A stretch of 64,000 nt of DNA. Origin: Strigops habroptila. Its lineage: Eukaryota > Chordata > Aves > Psittaciformes > Psittacidae. This document shows, piece after piece, positions 1 through 15,500 of this stretch. A program made the position numbers and the translations under genes. How positions within the stretch are numbered: the first letter of the stretch is position 1; each line of letters begins with the position of its first letter. The DNA is taken from assembly GCF_004027225.2 (NCBI RefSeq), contig NC_044278.2:6882001-6946000 (forward strand), given 5' to 3'. The notes under the pieces are model-generated. The model was given only the letters and a program-made list of their open reading frames with translations. It did no database searches and had not been told where the DNA came from.

Positions 1-3000
1 TCACTTCTTGAGCTGACAGATCATGTTTATACTGAAGGGATGCTAATCACAGTTAACCTCTCTGAAGAGACCCTATCTGACAATGCAAGTTTTAACATCT
101 GAACTAGGAATTGGTATCTTTATGTTGAAGCCTTACGCTGGTTTTCATGCTGAGCGGTTCTCTTAACTCTCTCACAGCCCCAAAGAACACTCTCTAGGAA
201 AAAGGGGGAAAAGATCCGTAGCACTCTGAAACTTGTGATGTCTCTTCAGTTTCTGTTATAGTGCTTCATTTATTTATTTAAAGAAGCTATCCAATACAGA
301 TATCTCAGTGTCTGACTAGTTGCTTAAAGTAAAGGTAACCCAAGTTCTCTTTCAACCTGGTCAGGTTTACGGTACATCCCGTTTTCTGTGCCTATCCCGT
401 TCTCTTCTCCCTTCCTGCTTAATTGGCCCCTTCCAATCCCACCACATGTAAATACATTTCAGTAGTGCAATGCAGTGCAGTGCAGTCATACTTAGTGCAA
501 AAATAAAAAGCCTTATCCAGACCAAAAAAGCACAAACTCCCTCCCCACCCCACCCAGCCCCCAAGAAATCAGCTCTCAGTAAAAGTATATAAATGCCCCA
601 AAACAAAGGGGGATTTGCAGTCTCCCAGCCACACTTTCACATGCCTCATTTTCTTTCCTCCCACTCGATGCAGAGATCTCATTAGCAGATAGGACATTTA
701 TCAAAAACATAGCAAGTCAAATGACAGGAATTGGAAAGGAGACAAGCCATTGTTTGGGGGCTGCAGAAAGAAGGGAGAACTAAATGGATACAGCAAAAAG
801 GTCAGCAGTGGTTTTACACAAAGTTGTCAGATGCAAACTTTGCAAGGGCACACCTTGCAAAGGGCATGCGTAAGTGTGGATAAAAAAACCCTAAAAAGCT
901 TCCCTGTTCCCAGTATACAGTCCTTACTTTAACAGTGCCCAAGCTAAAGTTCTGTAGTGCAATCAACTCGTCAAAGTGGCAGCTCTCTGCAGCCACCCTA
1001 AAACAAATGGACAGATCAACACTAACTTTAGTTTTCTCCCTCTCACGAGACACGCACGTGCATGGACAACTCCCCCCATCCTGCAAACACACAAGTACAT
1101 ATATTATATAAAAGATTTTTTTTCATGGCCCTTCTAGGGCAACGGTAGGAAAAGCAGGAATTTTAATGACAGGCATATAAGCTCTCAAGTACCTCAAAAG
1201 GAAAACACGTAAGAAAAACAAAATAAAGCTCACTAATAACAAAGGCAAGCAGGTTACCAAATCCCAATCAGCCCATACCTCCCCTAGCCTATCTATCTCT
1301 TGAACAAAATACAACATCTGCCAGGGTTTGCCACTCATTAAGATATCACTTGGGAAAACACAACAAAGACTTTGGGGTACTCACTGGTTTGGAGATTAAT
1401 TTCGGTTTGGACAGCCACAAGAACCTCCATCTAACCCTCATAACTACTAGAAAGGAGTGTGGGCAACCACTAAAACAGTGTAAGAGGCCACAACAGGAAA
1501 GGAGAAGCAAGAAAGAGAAATATAGAGGAAAAGGAACACATAGGGCAATACTGCTGCTGCTATACAAACCTCACTGTAATTGATCAGTATATAGAGGAAT
1601 ATTGCATGCTGCTTCACTTAGGCTTGGGCACATGCTTCCTCATGCCTTCTACTTCTTTTCTCACTCCCAGTCCCTTGTTGAAAATGGCAGCCCACCCGAG
1701 AATGTGAACAAAAGCAAATTCCAACAAGTAAACCAAATGATAATCGAGAAGCAGGTTCTTCCCTTTTCTTTCCCTTGCAAGTACAGATGAGCTGTGCCCT
1801 TGCCTCCAGCACACAGACACACCGTTTCATCCTAGTGCAAAAAAGCATTTCACATGCACAGAAATGAGGAAAGATCCCAAGAGAAAGAATCTAAGCACGG
1901 GTGCAGGGATGCTGAATATCCACCTCGGAAACAGAAAAATACCAGGACTTTCACTGTTTATCATTACCAACGAGCCTATCATGAAAAATAAAGAGAGCAC
2001 AATGGAATCACTAGCCATGGCAAGGGGCCAGCACCTAAACCCAGTCTGGGCACTGAGCTACAGTGGTGTGCCCATGCCAGAGCATACACAAGTCACAAAA
2101 CAGATAATGCTTGCTAGCTCTTCTGTAAAGTCTATAAAGATCATTTTAGCCAGTATAACCAGCTAACCATCAGCACTGAATTTTCCTGCTCTGTGTACTT
2201 TGAGGGTGTCCTACCTGTTTGCTGAAATGGTAAGTTCACACTAGACTATGTGGGTTCCCATCCATTCTCCTGCATAACCAATGCAGTAGCACTTTAAAAA
2301 AGAAATCCACAGAAAGGCTTGATGTACAATCTGAATTTGGGGTTATATAATCAGACATTACAAAGAAACAACTTTATTTCACCCACACAAATATATGATC
2401 ACCACTACAGAAAAAGTATGGCCAGAGCGCTTCTGGGTACAACAGTCAGAAACCTAGACTCGAGTAACTCCAAATATCCAAATACTTTTACATTGTTCTG
2501 GCGATAGAAAAGTGACACAGCAAAGGTGTAAATTAGAGAGAAGTGATTGCTGTGTGCCATGTATCTACACTGTGGCTCACTATTTAAGATAAACACGCCA
2601 TCACCAATCAAACCCAAAGAGGCTACATACTTGTGGAATGAAAGACTCAAGCCTGTTTATGACTCTGGACAAAAAAAGTCCCATGCCTTGTTGAAAGGGA
2701 AGCAGCTGTCCGTCCCTCTATAGTTCATTTGAATTAAGCCTCCCAGCAAGGAGAGACTATTTAATCATGGATCCCTTAATACAGGCATAATATGCCTAGT
2801 CGAGTGAAATCAAATCTTGAGTCAGTTTTATGAAGAATAAAAACTTCAGGCAGAAACATGCTAAATTATGGGGAACTGTCCTGTGGCATCTTCAAGGGGG
2901 TATATAAAACCAGCTTTTAGGACTGCAGCTTCCTGCAGGACTACGTATGTTTTCCCTGTCAATGAACATGCACTGAAGTCAACAAAAGAGCACGTGGGTC

Positions 3001-6000
3001 CCGCCTGCAAAGTTTGGCCCGCTGAGCATTGCTCCAATCAGTTTCCAGGATTAAGTATAGGCCTCACTGATGCTGACAAGAAAGGTCATGCAGCATGCCC
3101 TGCCTGAACTGAGCAGCCTATTTATTTATCTTATGTTTGACAACAAAAGCTCATTATGGGTGGAGTTTATGGGAAAACACCAATTTTCTGCTTCATTTCA
3201 TGGTAAGAATTTCTTTGACTGAACTTTGGAGCAAGGATCTAGGGGACTGAATGTTCAGTACACATGAAACTGAGAATAAATTCCAGATTTAAAAGGATCC
3301 CCACGAGTTTCACAGCAGTCCAAGCTACATCCTGGCATTAGGACAAAGGAAACAGGGCACCCCAAAAGACAATGTAACTTGCTGAAGATACTTGTGAACA
3401 AGTAGTTCTGACTCCAATAAATGAAAGAGCGATGCCTCTTCCACCAATAAATAGGAACTATAATTTTTTAAAAAATATTCATACATTTAAAAAAAGAGCA
3501 GCAGCAGATACTGGAGATTCAGTCTTTTCCTCTAAGTGGCACGGGTGAAGAGCAAGTCCCTTGTATGGAGTTCAAGCATTCCTCTCTCCTGGGAGGCCCC
3601 CCCAGTCTTTGGTGCAAGCACCCCCAAGGTGGGGGACTCTCCTCATCCAACCTTGCAGCGAAGAGCTTTAAAATCCCTTTCTGTCCCTGCACAGTAGCAT
3701 AGAGCAACATTCTCTAAGTACAAGGTTCTCCCTCTCGTGGTGACAGTGTTACCTACTTCAACTGTTGTGTTCCTCAAAAGCTGTGTAACACAGAAAAGAA
3801 GTGCAAATAGGAGCTGAAAGTAAATGCTGTCGACCACAGAAAAGTGAGACCACAGCTTGCATTAGCCGTGGAGGTCTACTTGGTCAACGAGGAGATTGAA
3901 AACGAAAGTAATAATGAAAACCATATACTAGAATAAAGCTAATATTTGGCCAGAGTCTTCCCTTGATGTTTATATCAGTCAAGGAAAGCCTCCAATGCTA
4001 GAATCTATAAACTGTAAAGCCAGTATCACCTTCTGTTTTGTCTCTCCTTAGAAAAGCAGAAAATATGCACATAAGAAACAAGTTTCTTAGAACATCACAG
4101 TTCTCAAGATTAGTATTCCTTCAGAGAATGAAAAAGAAAGGATACATGTTCAAAAAAAAGCAAGATTTCTGGATTCACAAATGACTGACTGTCTTTTCTG
4201 TAAAAGATATGTTAAAATAGTGTTCACCAGCTGATTATTTTGTTAGTTTCACTTTCCCTTAGGCAATTGTATCTGTACACACTGCGTTCTAAAAGTACAA
4301 TCTCTAGTGTGGATAATCTACCTGTTTGGTACCATCCTGTTTGTAAAACCACTTCTTAGCCTAAAAATATAAACTGTAAACTGTATAACATGCAAAATGA
4401 ACTGAGGTGTTTAAAAAAGCATTAGGAAAAATAAAAGGCAACAAAGAAGTTAAATCAAGAAACACATTAAACTAGTAATTATCCTAAATGAATTACTGAA
4501 CCTTACAAAGGATTAGCAGGGGAAACGTGGAATGGGTATGCAGCCATTTAAATGATCAGGTATTCTCAGTGAAGTGAGAACACTCTCTGTGAAAATATGT
4601 ATGATTCAGCGTTCAGTCAAAGGAAAAGGCAAAGACCATGGTCAGAAAATGTGGACCACTGAATCAGCACTCTGTTGCAGCAGCTAAGTAGAATTAATTT
4701 GTGAAATGGCACCGGTTTGGCTTAATGGGACAAAGTTCATCTCTTATGTAATAGGGTAATCTAGTTTTGTTACCTGCATAATGAATATTGAGAGGATAGT
4801 TTCCTCCTTCCCTTACAAATGGGTATACACAGAATACAGAAAAGCCAGACTTAGAAATTGCTGCTGGAAGACCATAACTTTTAAATTGCAAGTAGAAAGA
4901 AAAAGGATGTGGTAGTGGCCTCCACATAAGTGCAAATGGCAGACGACAGGTGTCTGTAAGGAAAGCCAGCACTTGATGATTCCCATGCTTGAAGTTCTAA
5001 TTTTATTATCCCTAGATGCAGCACAGGCAAGTCCTTCCCTCTCTTCCCAGTCCAAAATAACTTTTAAGTTTACTGATGTGCAGTGACAGAGATTTCCTCA
5101 TTCTCAGTGAAAGCACAGTTTGTAACTGATGTGACCAATCTCTCATTTCTTCCAGTCTTCACAGTTAGGAGAAATGAGATATAATGAGTACCTCCTCCAC
5201 AACCCTTATCCACTTGATTTTGCAGATTTTCATTCAGGATTGATATGTTATCAACCTAAGCAATCTCAGGATAGCTGACAGGTATCTGAATTAGAAAGGC
5301 AAACAAATTCCCATGCTCCTGTGAGTCTGCACTCTTCTGAAGTTTGGATCTAGCCTTGCTGCCTGGGCCAGCTATTGCGAGATGAAAATACAGAAAGGAC
5401 AACCCAAGCCATAAGACTTGGGTGTCGATTTGCTTCCCCTGGGCTATTTGGATCTAGATGTTGACACCTCTCTAGTGACATTTTTTTTCAGCAGCTCTGT
5501 GGTGACAATTAAAATCTAGTGGGAATGACTCAAAATTCAGACCCAACAGCAATGAGGTGTGAAGATAGTAAAGGCAACACTCACCTTGGAAAACTTCTGA
5601 ACTGAAACTCAAAGAGGTTGTTTTCACTTGAAAAAGTGGGGATCAAGTGGATAAGTAACGATGCAACTGGAACATATTAATAGTGGTGGATGGAGGTATT
5701 TTTAATCCAATTCCTGGCAAAACCAGCAGCCACATTTAGCATAACTGCACAGAGAATAATACTTACTCTACCCCATGTTAGCGTGGGGAATAATTTTAGG
5801 AAACCTTCAAACTTTAAAGAAACAGAACTTGGAAAGAGTGAAAGACCACTTGTGGCATCTTCCTCCCAGGCTAGGAACAGAAGAGGTAAGTCTGACATAT
5901 GCTTTTACAAATGAAATAACAGGGTATCTTAGAAGAGAGCTAATAGATACTCTTTAATTGTCTTGATTAATTGTTCTTCTGATATGAAAGGGTAGCAGGG

Positions 6001-7734
6001 AACAATCTCTAACTTTTTGTAGAGCCTAATACTGTTTTACCTTTTTTCTTAAAAAATTTTACTTTCCTACGTCTTGCTACATAGAGATTTAAAAAAGCCT
6101 GGAAAAAAAAATACTTGTAAAGACAATAAAGAAGCCAATAATATGAGAAAGCACACTAGAGCTGTAATAATTACTGTTAAATGCTTCAAATAGCTGCAGC
6201 AGTTGATTGGGTTGTGAATGATACATGTGAAAAATTATTTTTCTATGATCATAGGCAGATGCAAAAGTTAAATGATTATACTATGTATATATATTGATAT
6301 AGAATTGCTATATATATTGTGTACTGTATGTTCTAGCTTTCAGAAATACTGTATTGTAGTGTACTGTACTTAACTAAGCAGATCTAAATAGCAACTTGTC
6401 GTTTTCCACAAAGTCACTAGTACTGTTAACGAAAACCAAAAAGTCTATTTTCTCCAGTAAAAGAAATACATACTGTTACAGTCACAGACATTTTGACTAT
6501 AGAGAGACAATGTACATTGAACCAAAGAAAAACCCCAAACCAAAATAAAAATCTCACCCCAAAATCAACCAGCCAAAATCGTTGCATTCATCATCTTATT
6601 CAAAAGGGGAAGGGATATGCCACCAATCTAAGAAGAGGAATAACATTAACTGAACTTTGTATGAGTGAAAATGAAAGAAAAAAATCACCCCCCGAATCTC
6701 CAATTACCCTTTATGGGACAAGGAGAACCCCCCAATTGGGCAAAAGAGTTAGAAGAACAAAATGCTACTTTTTAGGGCCAACACGATACCAAAATAGGCA
6801 GCTGTAGTGACATGTACTTACTTATTCATCCCACTAACTAACTAAATGGGTGCAAAATGAGTTCAAGAAACCCTGCAGTCCTCATGGATTCCATACTGAA
6901 TACTCTCATTGATGAGTTTCTCCTCCTCCTGACAACCCATTGGTTTTTTAGACACACTAACCATGTTCCTGAAAAGATTTTGGCAAAGACCAAGGGAGAG
7001 AAAGTTAATTGCTAATTATTAGTGACTGCACATTTGGAATGGATCACTCAGATTACTTGTAAAGATATTCACAGTCAACATATTTCAGAGTATGTGAGGT
7101 GGGGAAAGAGCTGTTTGATACGGTGCTTTGAATACTAGAGACTCCAGATGTAGAGTATTTTAGAGCTTATCAATACACTACATTGCTAACTGTTTAAAGA
7201 CTTGATAATTTTTTGCAGTTCTTTTTAAGGAGTAATTAGAGAAGTTAGATTATTTCGTTTAGATTTTATCCCTTTGTCAGGTGAACACATTGATATTCAA
7301 TGGAAGTACATGACTGACCTCAACAGTTATCATTCCAGAGCTGTCAGAACCCATGGATGCCCGTCTCTGCCAGTGAAGCCTGCTGAGCTGGACTGTTTCA
7401 TTTATTTTGTGGCTGAAAGACCACACAAGGCTCTGAGAGGCATGCTTCAGCCTCGCCTTCAGAATGGGTACTCACAAAAATATACTGGACCAAATCCGGG
7501 TGTCACATTTTGAATGAGGGCAAACATCAAGTTAAGAGCATTTGGCTGACAGAATGTGTTTTATGAATATATGTGTGCATATACACTACATAAGTAGTAT
7601 AGTTATTTTTCGTTAGATTCATACAGATTTATGCCAATGCTCCACAGTTAATGTTGTAACAGTTGTTTCATCTAAAGACTTTCCTGAACCATGCATGTCC
7701 ACACAATTAGCAACCTGTCTGTAAAGCCGAAAAG

Positions 7735-7812
7735 AGATAGCTAGCTACCTACCTACACAGGCACACATACACATGCATACTCATACATACATTTGCATTC
7801 ACACACACAGAG
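7735..7812. repeat. CTAC / CACA / CATA simple-repeat tract
   Basis: Short arrays of CTAC, then CACA and CATA, ending in CACACACA, are seen directly. They lie downstream of ZBTB20 and have no other content. Confidence 0.75.
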
Positions 7813-10800
7813 GCCATATAATTTGGTCTTATTCAAAGATACCATAAGTACCAACAGACTATGTGACGAAAGCAAAGGGAGAGGAAGAAAGTCATGATGT
7901 AATTCAAGGAAGCTGGATGAATGTAATCCCACTTCCTGAATGTGATGGTCCTATCTAGTTAAGCAGTATATATTCAATGTGGGGGCTGAACTTTCAGGAG
8001 ACTTTATAAGGTTCAACGAAGAATATGGTAATATCCAGGTGGCAAAAAGAAAAGGAGCAAAGTGAAATAGAAAAAGTGACTAATTAAATATATGGATCTC
8101 AGAGACACCTATCTGTTTTGTAGGAACAGGACACTGCAGAATTGGACAGTTGAGCACACCAGTAAGTATCTAATCAAGTTCTGCTCTTTTCTCACGTGTC
8201 ACAGGACTGTGAACTTGGCAACAAATCAGCAACAAGTCAGCTATATGATGTGTGCACACTGCAGAAGTCTGCAGTTTTGCCTGGAAAAAACCTAAAGCAA
8301 GAAATGCTTTGCTACACTGGTACCAGATTTTCCAGCAGGGTAAGTCCCAGTAGGAACATTATGAAAGCATATGGGCTACAGTAACACCTAAGCCTAACCT
8401 GACACAGAGCATTTACGAGGGATGCTTGGGGTATGGCTGCATGACCGTGCATGAAATTTTGCAGCACAAAAAGGCCTCAAGTGCTAATAAAGTCTGCATG
8501 AGGTGTGGAAACAAGAACGTCCCTATGGGCTGAACTGGATAGAAGGAAGTTCTGACATATGATGGGATATTGATGGTTCTTTTCTTTGTATAACGACATT
8601 GCTGCAGCAAAATGATATTGTTACAATACCTTTTTCCTAAAAGAAATCACAGCCAAGCCAATCAAAGGGCCTACATTTATCTCCAGTGACATGCATACAG
8701 AAAGTGCCAATACAGGTTGCACTGATAAAAATTAAGCACAGAATTTGTCACGGGATTTCTCTCTCATGAATTCCACTGGTTATTGGTGAGGCTGGAGTCA
8801 GTAATCAAATCACACAGCCTTACCCCCATAATATTTGGTTTAGGAAGAGGATTTGCCCTCCAGTATTTTACAGAGAGCTGGTGCCAACCAACCCAATCAA
8901 AAGGAGATCACTTTGGAGAAGGACCAAAACTGGAGCTGGAACTGAAGGTAAAAAACAGCTGAGAAGCACCATCCAATATGAAGAGACCACTATGCCTCAC
9001 TAATACTTCTTTACCTCTTCTATACCCTTAAACAGGAAAGTATAATACACTTTGCATGAAGGGAATGTTTTAGGTGAAACTGTGCTACAGATATAAAATG
9101 CAAGTACGCTCCATACTGCTCAGACACATTTGTTTTAAGGCAGCAATTGTATACGAGGCAGTAGTGTATTCAAGGCTGTAGTGCATTTGCTTCCCAAAGA
9201 AGTATCTTCCTGGTCTTTGCTCTTTGAAAAATAGTTGAGGACGAATGTTTAAATTAGGGGGTTAAAATACAGTTAACAGAGTGTTTGGAAGATCTCCTTG
9301 GTCTGCTTACCTGAATGTTACACTCCTTTTCCTAGGGGAAACATTAATAGTTTTCCTTGGGCCTATGTAGTTGTGAACAAAAATCTCAGTTCACTGACTG
9401 CAGGGAAAAGAAGTCAGTTAGTGAAGTAGACTTAGTTCTAGCGGTGGAAACTGTGATCATGTATAACATGAAGAATCATGTTAATGTAGCAGAGTTCTGC
9501 AGATCTTCAGTTGGCCTCTTATTATTTTAAAAGCTTTTAATGAACAGCTCTTGGGGAAACTGGCCTTTAAACCCCACAACTAATGCTTCTCCTGATGTGA
9601 CTTTGCTAGAAATACGTTTAGAATATTTGACTCCTTGCATTTTAACATGAACCTAGAAGCTCTTTAATCAGGTTACCAATTGCAACATGAATACTGATTT
9701 AAAGCACATTATGGGTCCAAATTACTTTTTTACTTTATTCATAGTGTATCACTCAACTCTGCTTCTCCTACACTTGGACTCCTTTATAATGCCTGGGGAT
9801 CAAGTGCTACCTCAGAGGCTAAAATGCAAAAAGAAGGCAGCACCATTGCTAAATATATAATGAAAAAATAGCTATTAATATTTAACTTTGTATTTATTTT
9901 TCTCACTAAACCATAGATTTTAAACCAAGATTATCTAACAGTGTCCTACTAATTATAAACATTAATTCAGAATGGATATATGTCCAGATACTGGCAGACA
10001 TACCCAGGGAAACAATTATTTCATTGAAAATTTTGTATTTGTATAACTACTGTTTTCATCATAGTTACTCCTGATCTATAGTGGAGAGGGATCAGAAATA
10101 GAAACAGTGAATGCGTAACATTTTGTCTGTTCCTAGAGGCACTAATCTAGTTGATTAGTTATCAGCACTGGGAATAATTAGATGGATTTACACTATCACC
10201 TAACACATCTTGTTTCTCATTTACATATTTTCTTAGAAATACGAAACAAAGATTCCCTCTTGTGCCTCACAAAAATAGGTCTAAGAGAGTAAAGCATTCT
10301 TATTTTTCAGACAGGTTGTCTCTCTGTCAGTATCTCCCTTGTGGATTAAATCTCTCTGTTCTATGCCAAAGAAAGCACAACCCACCTTTTTGTTTTGTCT
10401 GAGTTAGTTTGAAGAATACGCACATACCTAAAATTCATTCCAAATTTCCCAGCTTAGTCATCTGTCAAAATATGTGGACTCTTTTGCTCCTGCTGAAATG
10501 AACTGTATCACTGAGTTACTTTAATTGAAGTTAGCTGAGAGCTTGTTACTTCTAGCAGGTCAAATAAGAAGGTTAACAGTAGCAAGAACATTGGTTTGGC
10601 ATGGCCAGAACAAGTCCCTGTGAATCTAGCATTAAGCCACCTTCACATTTGGCTGTCTTACTGGACACGCTGCAGAAACTTGGTACTTTCAGCATCTGCC
10701 CCTCTGCAAGGCCTTCCTACCTGATTTTGGTTTCTGTCAGCAGGACACTCAAGCGCTGGGAAAGGTTTTCATTGCATTTACAAACTTAAGACTCCACATG

Positions 10801-12139
10801 TAATGTAGTATCTGTTGTTTCTCTCATGAGCCTTTCTTCATCAGAGTTGTAATGACTTAGAGGACAGATCCTACTGAGTGACAAGCCTCCTGGGAGCAGA
10901 CGAGGCTCAGACCCTGTCAGGGCCAAGTTCTCATCACATTATACCTCCTCCACAAATTTTCACAGCCAGCATAAAAACAAATCAGGGAATGTGAAAAGCA
11001 GCTATTTGCTTTAGGCTGATCAGATGCTGCTTCAATTAGGCTACCTGCTGATTCATTTTTATCAGGTTTACTTCAATAGCTCAGAGAAGCTGGATGCTGA
11101 ATTGAAAGGGTTGGATTACCAAGGTCCAGTTTTCCTTGACAGAACAGAGAATAGGTGCTAATTTGGTATTATATTTCTTTTTGAGTGGCAAGTCATCTTC
11201 AGCAGTGAGAGTTGGAGGATTTCCTTAGTGTAAGACTGTCAGAAGGGTCACAGATCTACAGTCCTAGGCATACTGAAGGTCTATTTGTGTTCCAAATGGT
11301 TTGGGTGCTTCTGATTTTGGATGAGACTCAACACTCTGGCAAATAATATGTTTTGTACCTTCTCCCTATGGGATTTGTTTTCATTACTAAGAGAGGCAGG
11401 ACATGCTAGCATAATACTCAGTAAAGGCAAGAGATGTGTTCCTCCTCCATGTGAATGATCCAGCATTAATCCAGTAGCTCACAATAGACTGAAATCAGTC
11501 AGCTTGGGGTTGGTAAGAAGTGAGGGGGCTGATGGTATGCGGGTTATTACTCAACTCTCCTTTGGATGAAAAAGAAATTAAAAGAAGAAAAATAGGCACT
11601 ACTTGGCCTCTTTGATGAAATCTCATTCTCTTAGAAAGCCAATTAAATGCCACTCTTCCCATTCCATTTACTGTGGATTTGAGCTGCTTTTGAAAGTAAC
11701 TAACAGCATGAGCCAGAAGTGGGCGTAGTTGCTGAGAAAGTGCCTCCAAAGCAGCTCCTGCAAAATATCTATACCTATTTCCCTATGAGAGGCTATTAAT
11801 AGGGGTTTTGTGAGAGGAGAGAGAGACTGAAATATCAAATTACAATTTCTAGACTGGTTTACTCTACTGGTGTGTTCCCATCGTTTACGAGTTGTACTTG
11901 CAAGTCCTCTGCAAGAGGTCACTGTAGGAGAACCTCACTAATGCACGCACCTCCAGACATGCACACGCACACGCTCACTGGCTGTTCTCTCCTTACTGAC
12001 CAGCAGACACTGATATTGTGGTCCTGCATTCCTTGTGGATTCAGATTTCCCGGAGAGAGGCAGACTTTAGCTGGATGGGCAAGAGAAGTTAAATTTTGGT
12101 TCTCTGATTTATGATTTCACGTAATTCAAGAACAAGGGT

Positions 12140-12520
12140 GTTTCGATGAACAGCAACAAAATTAACCTGAAAAGGAATCATTTCAACAAGGTGGAAATTA
12201 ACCTGAGGAACTCACTTCCACAGGATAGCACTGAGGCCACCTAGGAATTAATAAGCTAGATCTTTAAAGGATAATGAGAATCATCTGCCACAATATATAT
12301 GGGATAAAAAGTTAAGGCCATAAATTATTATGTCTTTAGGTTATAAGCAGATACATAGCTAATGAGGAATTATAATAAATCTCTCTTAGGATTACTACTT
12401 TGTAATTATCCAGCATGGGTCTTTCATCTTCATTCAAGTTATCTATAACTGGCCACATGTCAGAGACAGAATACTGGGCGAGGTGGACCACAGGGTAGAT
12501 CTGCTCTGGACAATCCTACA
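12140..12520 (+). mobile_element. Ancient CR1/L3-like LINE 3' fragment
   Basis: The plus strand carries a degenerate but collinear match, from memory, to the 3' end of old amniote CR1 elements: a GGAACTC..TTCCACAGGATA segment, then GATAATGAGAATCAT, then TAGCTAATGAGGAATTA, then GTCAGAGACAGAATACTGGG followed by GTGGACCA. Several small indels separate these blocks. It is far more diverged than the young avian CR1 copies in this window and is probably older than birds. Confidence 0.75.
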
Positions 12521-15500
12521 TTTTCAATTGACTTCATCAGCCTCAGCAGCAGTAAGAGAAGGCACTCACCTCTCATCTACTCTAAGGCTTACTTTATTGC
12601 ACTTTGGCCTTGCAGAGAGGTCTTCATTTGTATGCTTGAATTTATGTTCTATTTAATATCCTTTTCCATTGCTGAAGCAATATAAAGAGAGCTCTAGGGA
12701 AAGTGAGAATCAGGCTCAAGGAATGCAGTATGTTGCATGCTCCGTCAGAAGGATGTGTGCTACAGTCTGCTCTTTCTCATCTGTATGATTTTATCAGGTG
12801 TTTTGAAGGAAGCCTTTCAAGCATGGATGTGCTCAAACACCAACAGCACCAGACTGTAGATCATTGTGACTGCTAGTGTATTCTTTCTGCTAAGGAATAT
12901 TGTAGCAATACATGAAGCTTGAAGATACCTGTAACATTCAGATACTGTAGTTTTCAAGTAGTAAATAAATATGTCAACAGATGGGAGGAAGCATTTCACA
13001 TTTGAAGAGATAAAAGGTCTATGCTTGAGCTCCTAAGTTCACAGAAAGGCATTTAAATAAGTGACTTGATGAGCACTTTCAGATACATTCGCAGCCATTT
13101 TGCAAGTTGCTCCATGTTTCACAAAATCAAGTCACTAATTTTTGAGCCTGGAAGTTCAACAAAACCAGTTTACATTTCAGGCTGCCATTTGTGAAGACCT
13201 TGGTCTAAATTCTTTGACAAGTGATTTAGAATTCAATCTAATAGGTCTTAGCTTTAATTTAATAGGTTTATTTTTTTAATTGGCCCCCTTCATTCATTCT
13301 TTCATTCACAACTGATCTTTAATTCACTTCAAATTTGTTAGGCCCCATAATAAATTTGCACTTCAAAATTAAAACTGCATTTCAAAAATGTTGCTTCTTT
13401 GATTTAGGGAAGGTTGAAAATTGAAGAATTAAAATTTAGACAGGATTTTTCTCTCTAAACACCATAGTGTTTGGATTTTGTTGGATGTAAACCCTGATTC
13501 TTATTTCCTGTATATTGGCTTATCTCTTCTGGTATCAGAATCATATTCCAGAATATGCTACATCTCGACTACAGTTCACCAGATTTAACAATGGCGAATT
13601 AAACAGCTTTTTCCCAGACCTCAGATGACAAATGAGCAGCTACAGATATTTAAGCTGGGTAAAATCCTTCATTAATTCCTTATGGGAGAACACGAAACTC
13701 TTCAATACTAAAGATCTCAGAAAAAAAACCTCATTTCCCCAGAGAAAGACCTTCAATCCTTTTGTACAGGTTCACCTTCCCCATTTTTCTTCTACACCCT
13801 TGTCTCTAGAACCTTTATTTTCTGTACGGATTTAGTGTGTCTTTACATCTCAGATATCAGTTCCCCCTCTATGTGTCTTAGGCTTTGTCTTTTCACTTCT
13901 TCATTTACATGCCAGCATTGTTTTTACCAAGTGTGGTTATGAAAACAACATTTGTTAACTAACTTGTGCTCCTTCTTCAGCCCCCTTGAACTACCCAAAC
14001 AAACCGGTAACAAAACCCAGATGTTACCATATAAGAGACCCATTTGCTCTGGCACTCACCTCAAAGTCTCTCTATGCTGCCTACTGTAGCTGAGAATCAG
14101 GGCTTCATCGTTAACGATCTGCTGAAAAATACCTTGCAGGGTACAGAAAGATTCTGGCACTAAACCACCTGTCAGGGCTTTTTCTCCCCAAGATAAATCA
14201 GTAATGGAACAGGTGCAGAACACAGCATGAGGTTACCTGTGTTGAATCACAGACATCCGATGCCGAAGCCGCAGGCGCAAAGAACACACAAAATTGTGTG
14301 TGGAAATCTATATCAAGTCAAGAGTTAGAAAGTTGTCCAGCATAAAAGAATGTCTCATGTGAAATGCTCAGTGTTCACAAGAAAAGTTTTGTAAACTTAA
14401 GAAAGCTTAATTTAAATATAAACACAAGTAAAAGCTAAACTAGCAATTCTTTTTTTTTTTCTCCTTTTTGCATATTTTTGTTAGGTGCTTCTTCTCTGCC
14501 TAAAATATAAAGTCCAGAGTGCAGCTGGTGCAAGTCCTAGCTATGGATTTCAAGCAAGACAAAGATAGTGTCAGACACTGATCCAACTGAACTAAGGACC
14601 CACGTACTTTGGGAGTTGGCTTTGGGGGAAAAATTCTTACACAGATACACAGAAGACGACCAGGGAGAACACCAGCCCAAACACAATAAAACAAAATACA
14701 AAACACAAACATATATATGCAGATCAGGAATCAATCTTTCACACTGATCCTACATTCCTTGCATAGCTTTGCATATGCAGAGAATGTGGGATGTGGCCCT
14801 TCAGTTACATGTTTTTGCAAATGACGAAGGGGAGATTATTTGCAATGGTAACATTTGAAGCTATTTTGGCATCAGCACAAATTACCAGGGGCAGGATCAG
14901 ATTCTCACACAAATACGGAAGCTCTCTAGCGAGCAAGGCAGGGATGAGAAAACAATACAGCAGATTAATTCTCGTCCAGTGACCAAAAAGAAGGGAATTC
15001 CTAGTTATTACACACCTTCAAAACTTTCATTACTTTTTCAAAGAAGAAAGAAAAGACTACAGATTCTATCATCCCTAAAACCATAGGAACATTGCTAGGA
15101 AAATCTCTTTCTCAAAAGGAACCGCCCTTCAGCAGAAATAAAGTCTGAGATGGAACCAAAGAAAGAAACAACAGAACCTTGGTAAGAGCCAAAAAGAGAA
15201 CCAGGTAATTCAAAAACAAAGTAGCAGTTCGAATGATACTGCAGGATGCACAAACTCTAGTAGATAATCTCACAGATGACCTCACAGAGCCCCTCATCGA
15301 CCCAGGTAATTCTTGATTCCATTAGAAAAGAGAGAGAGAAAATAATACTAGGAAAAAAAAAAAATTAAAATTAAGAAACAACCTTCCTCTTTTTTTTTAA
15401 AATAAAAATCAAGATCATCTCCCCTCCCCCCTTCTATCTGGAAGCAGGTTAGCTAACCTTAACAGTCTCAATTTAAAATAAAATATATATTTATATATAG

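Noticed and set aside
465..487. Tandem TGCAG units
   Set aside because: Only three to four copies of a 5-bp unit; no support for function.
1449..1456. miR-122 seed match on the minus strand
   Set aside because: A single 7-mer in 17 kb is expected by chance and the 3' UTR extent is unknown.
3340..3430. Possible MIR-like tail
   Set aside because: Only two weak blocks agree with the consensus; too little to call.
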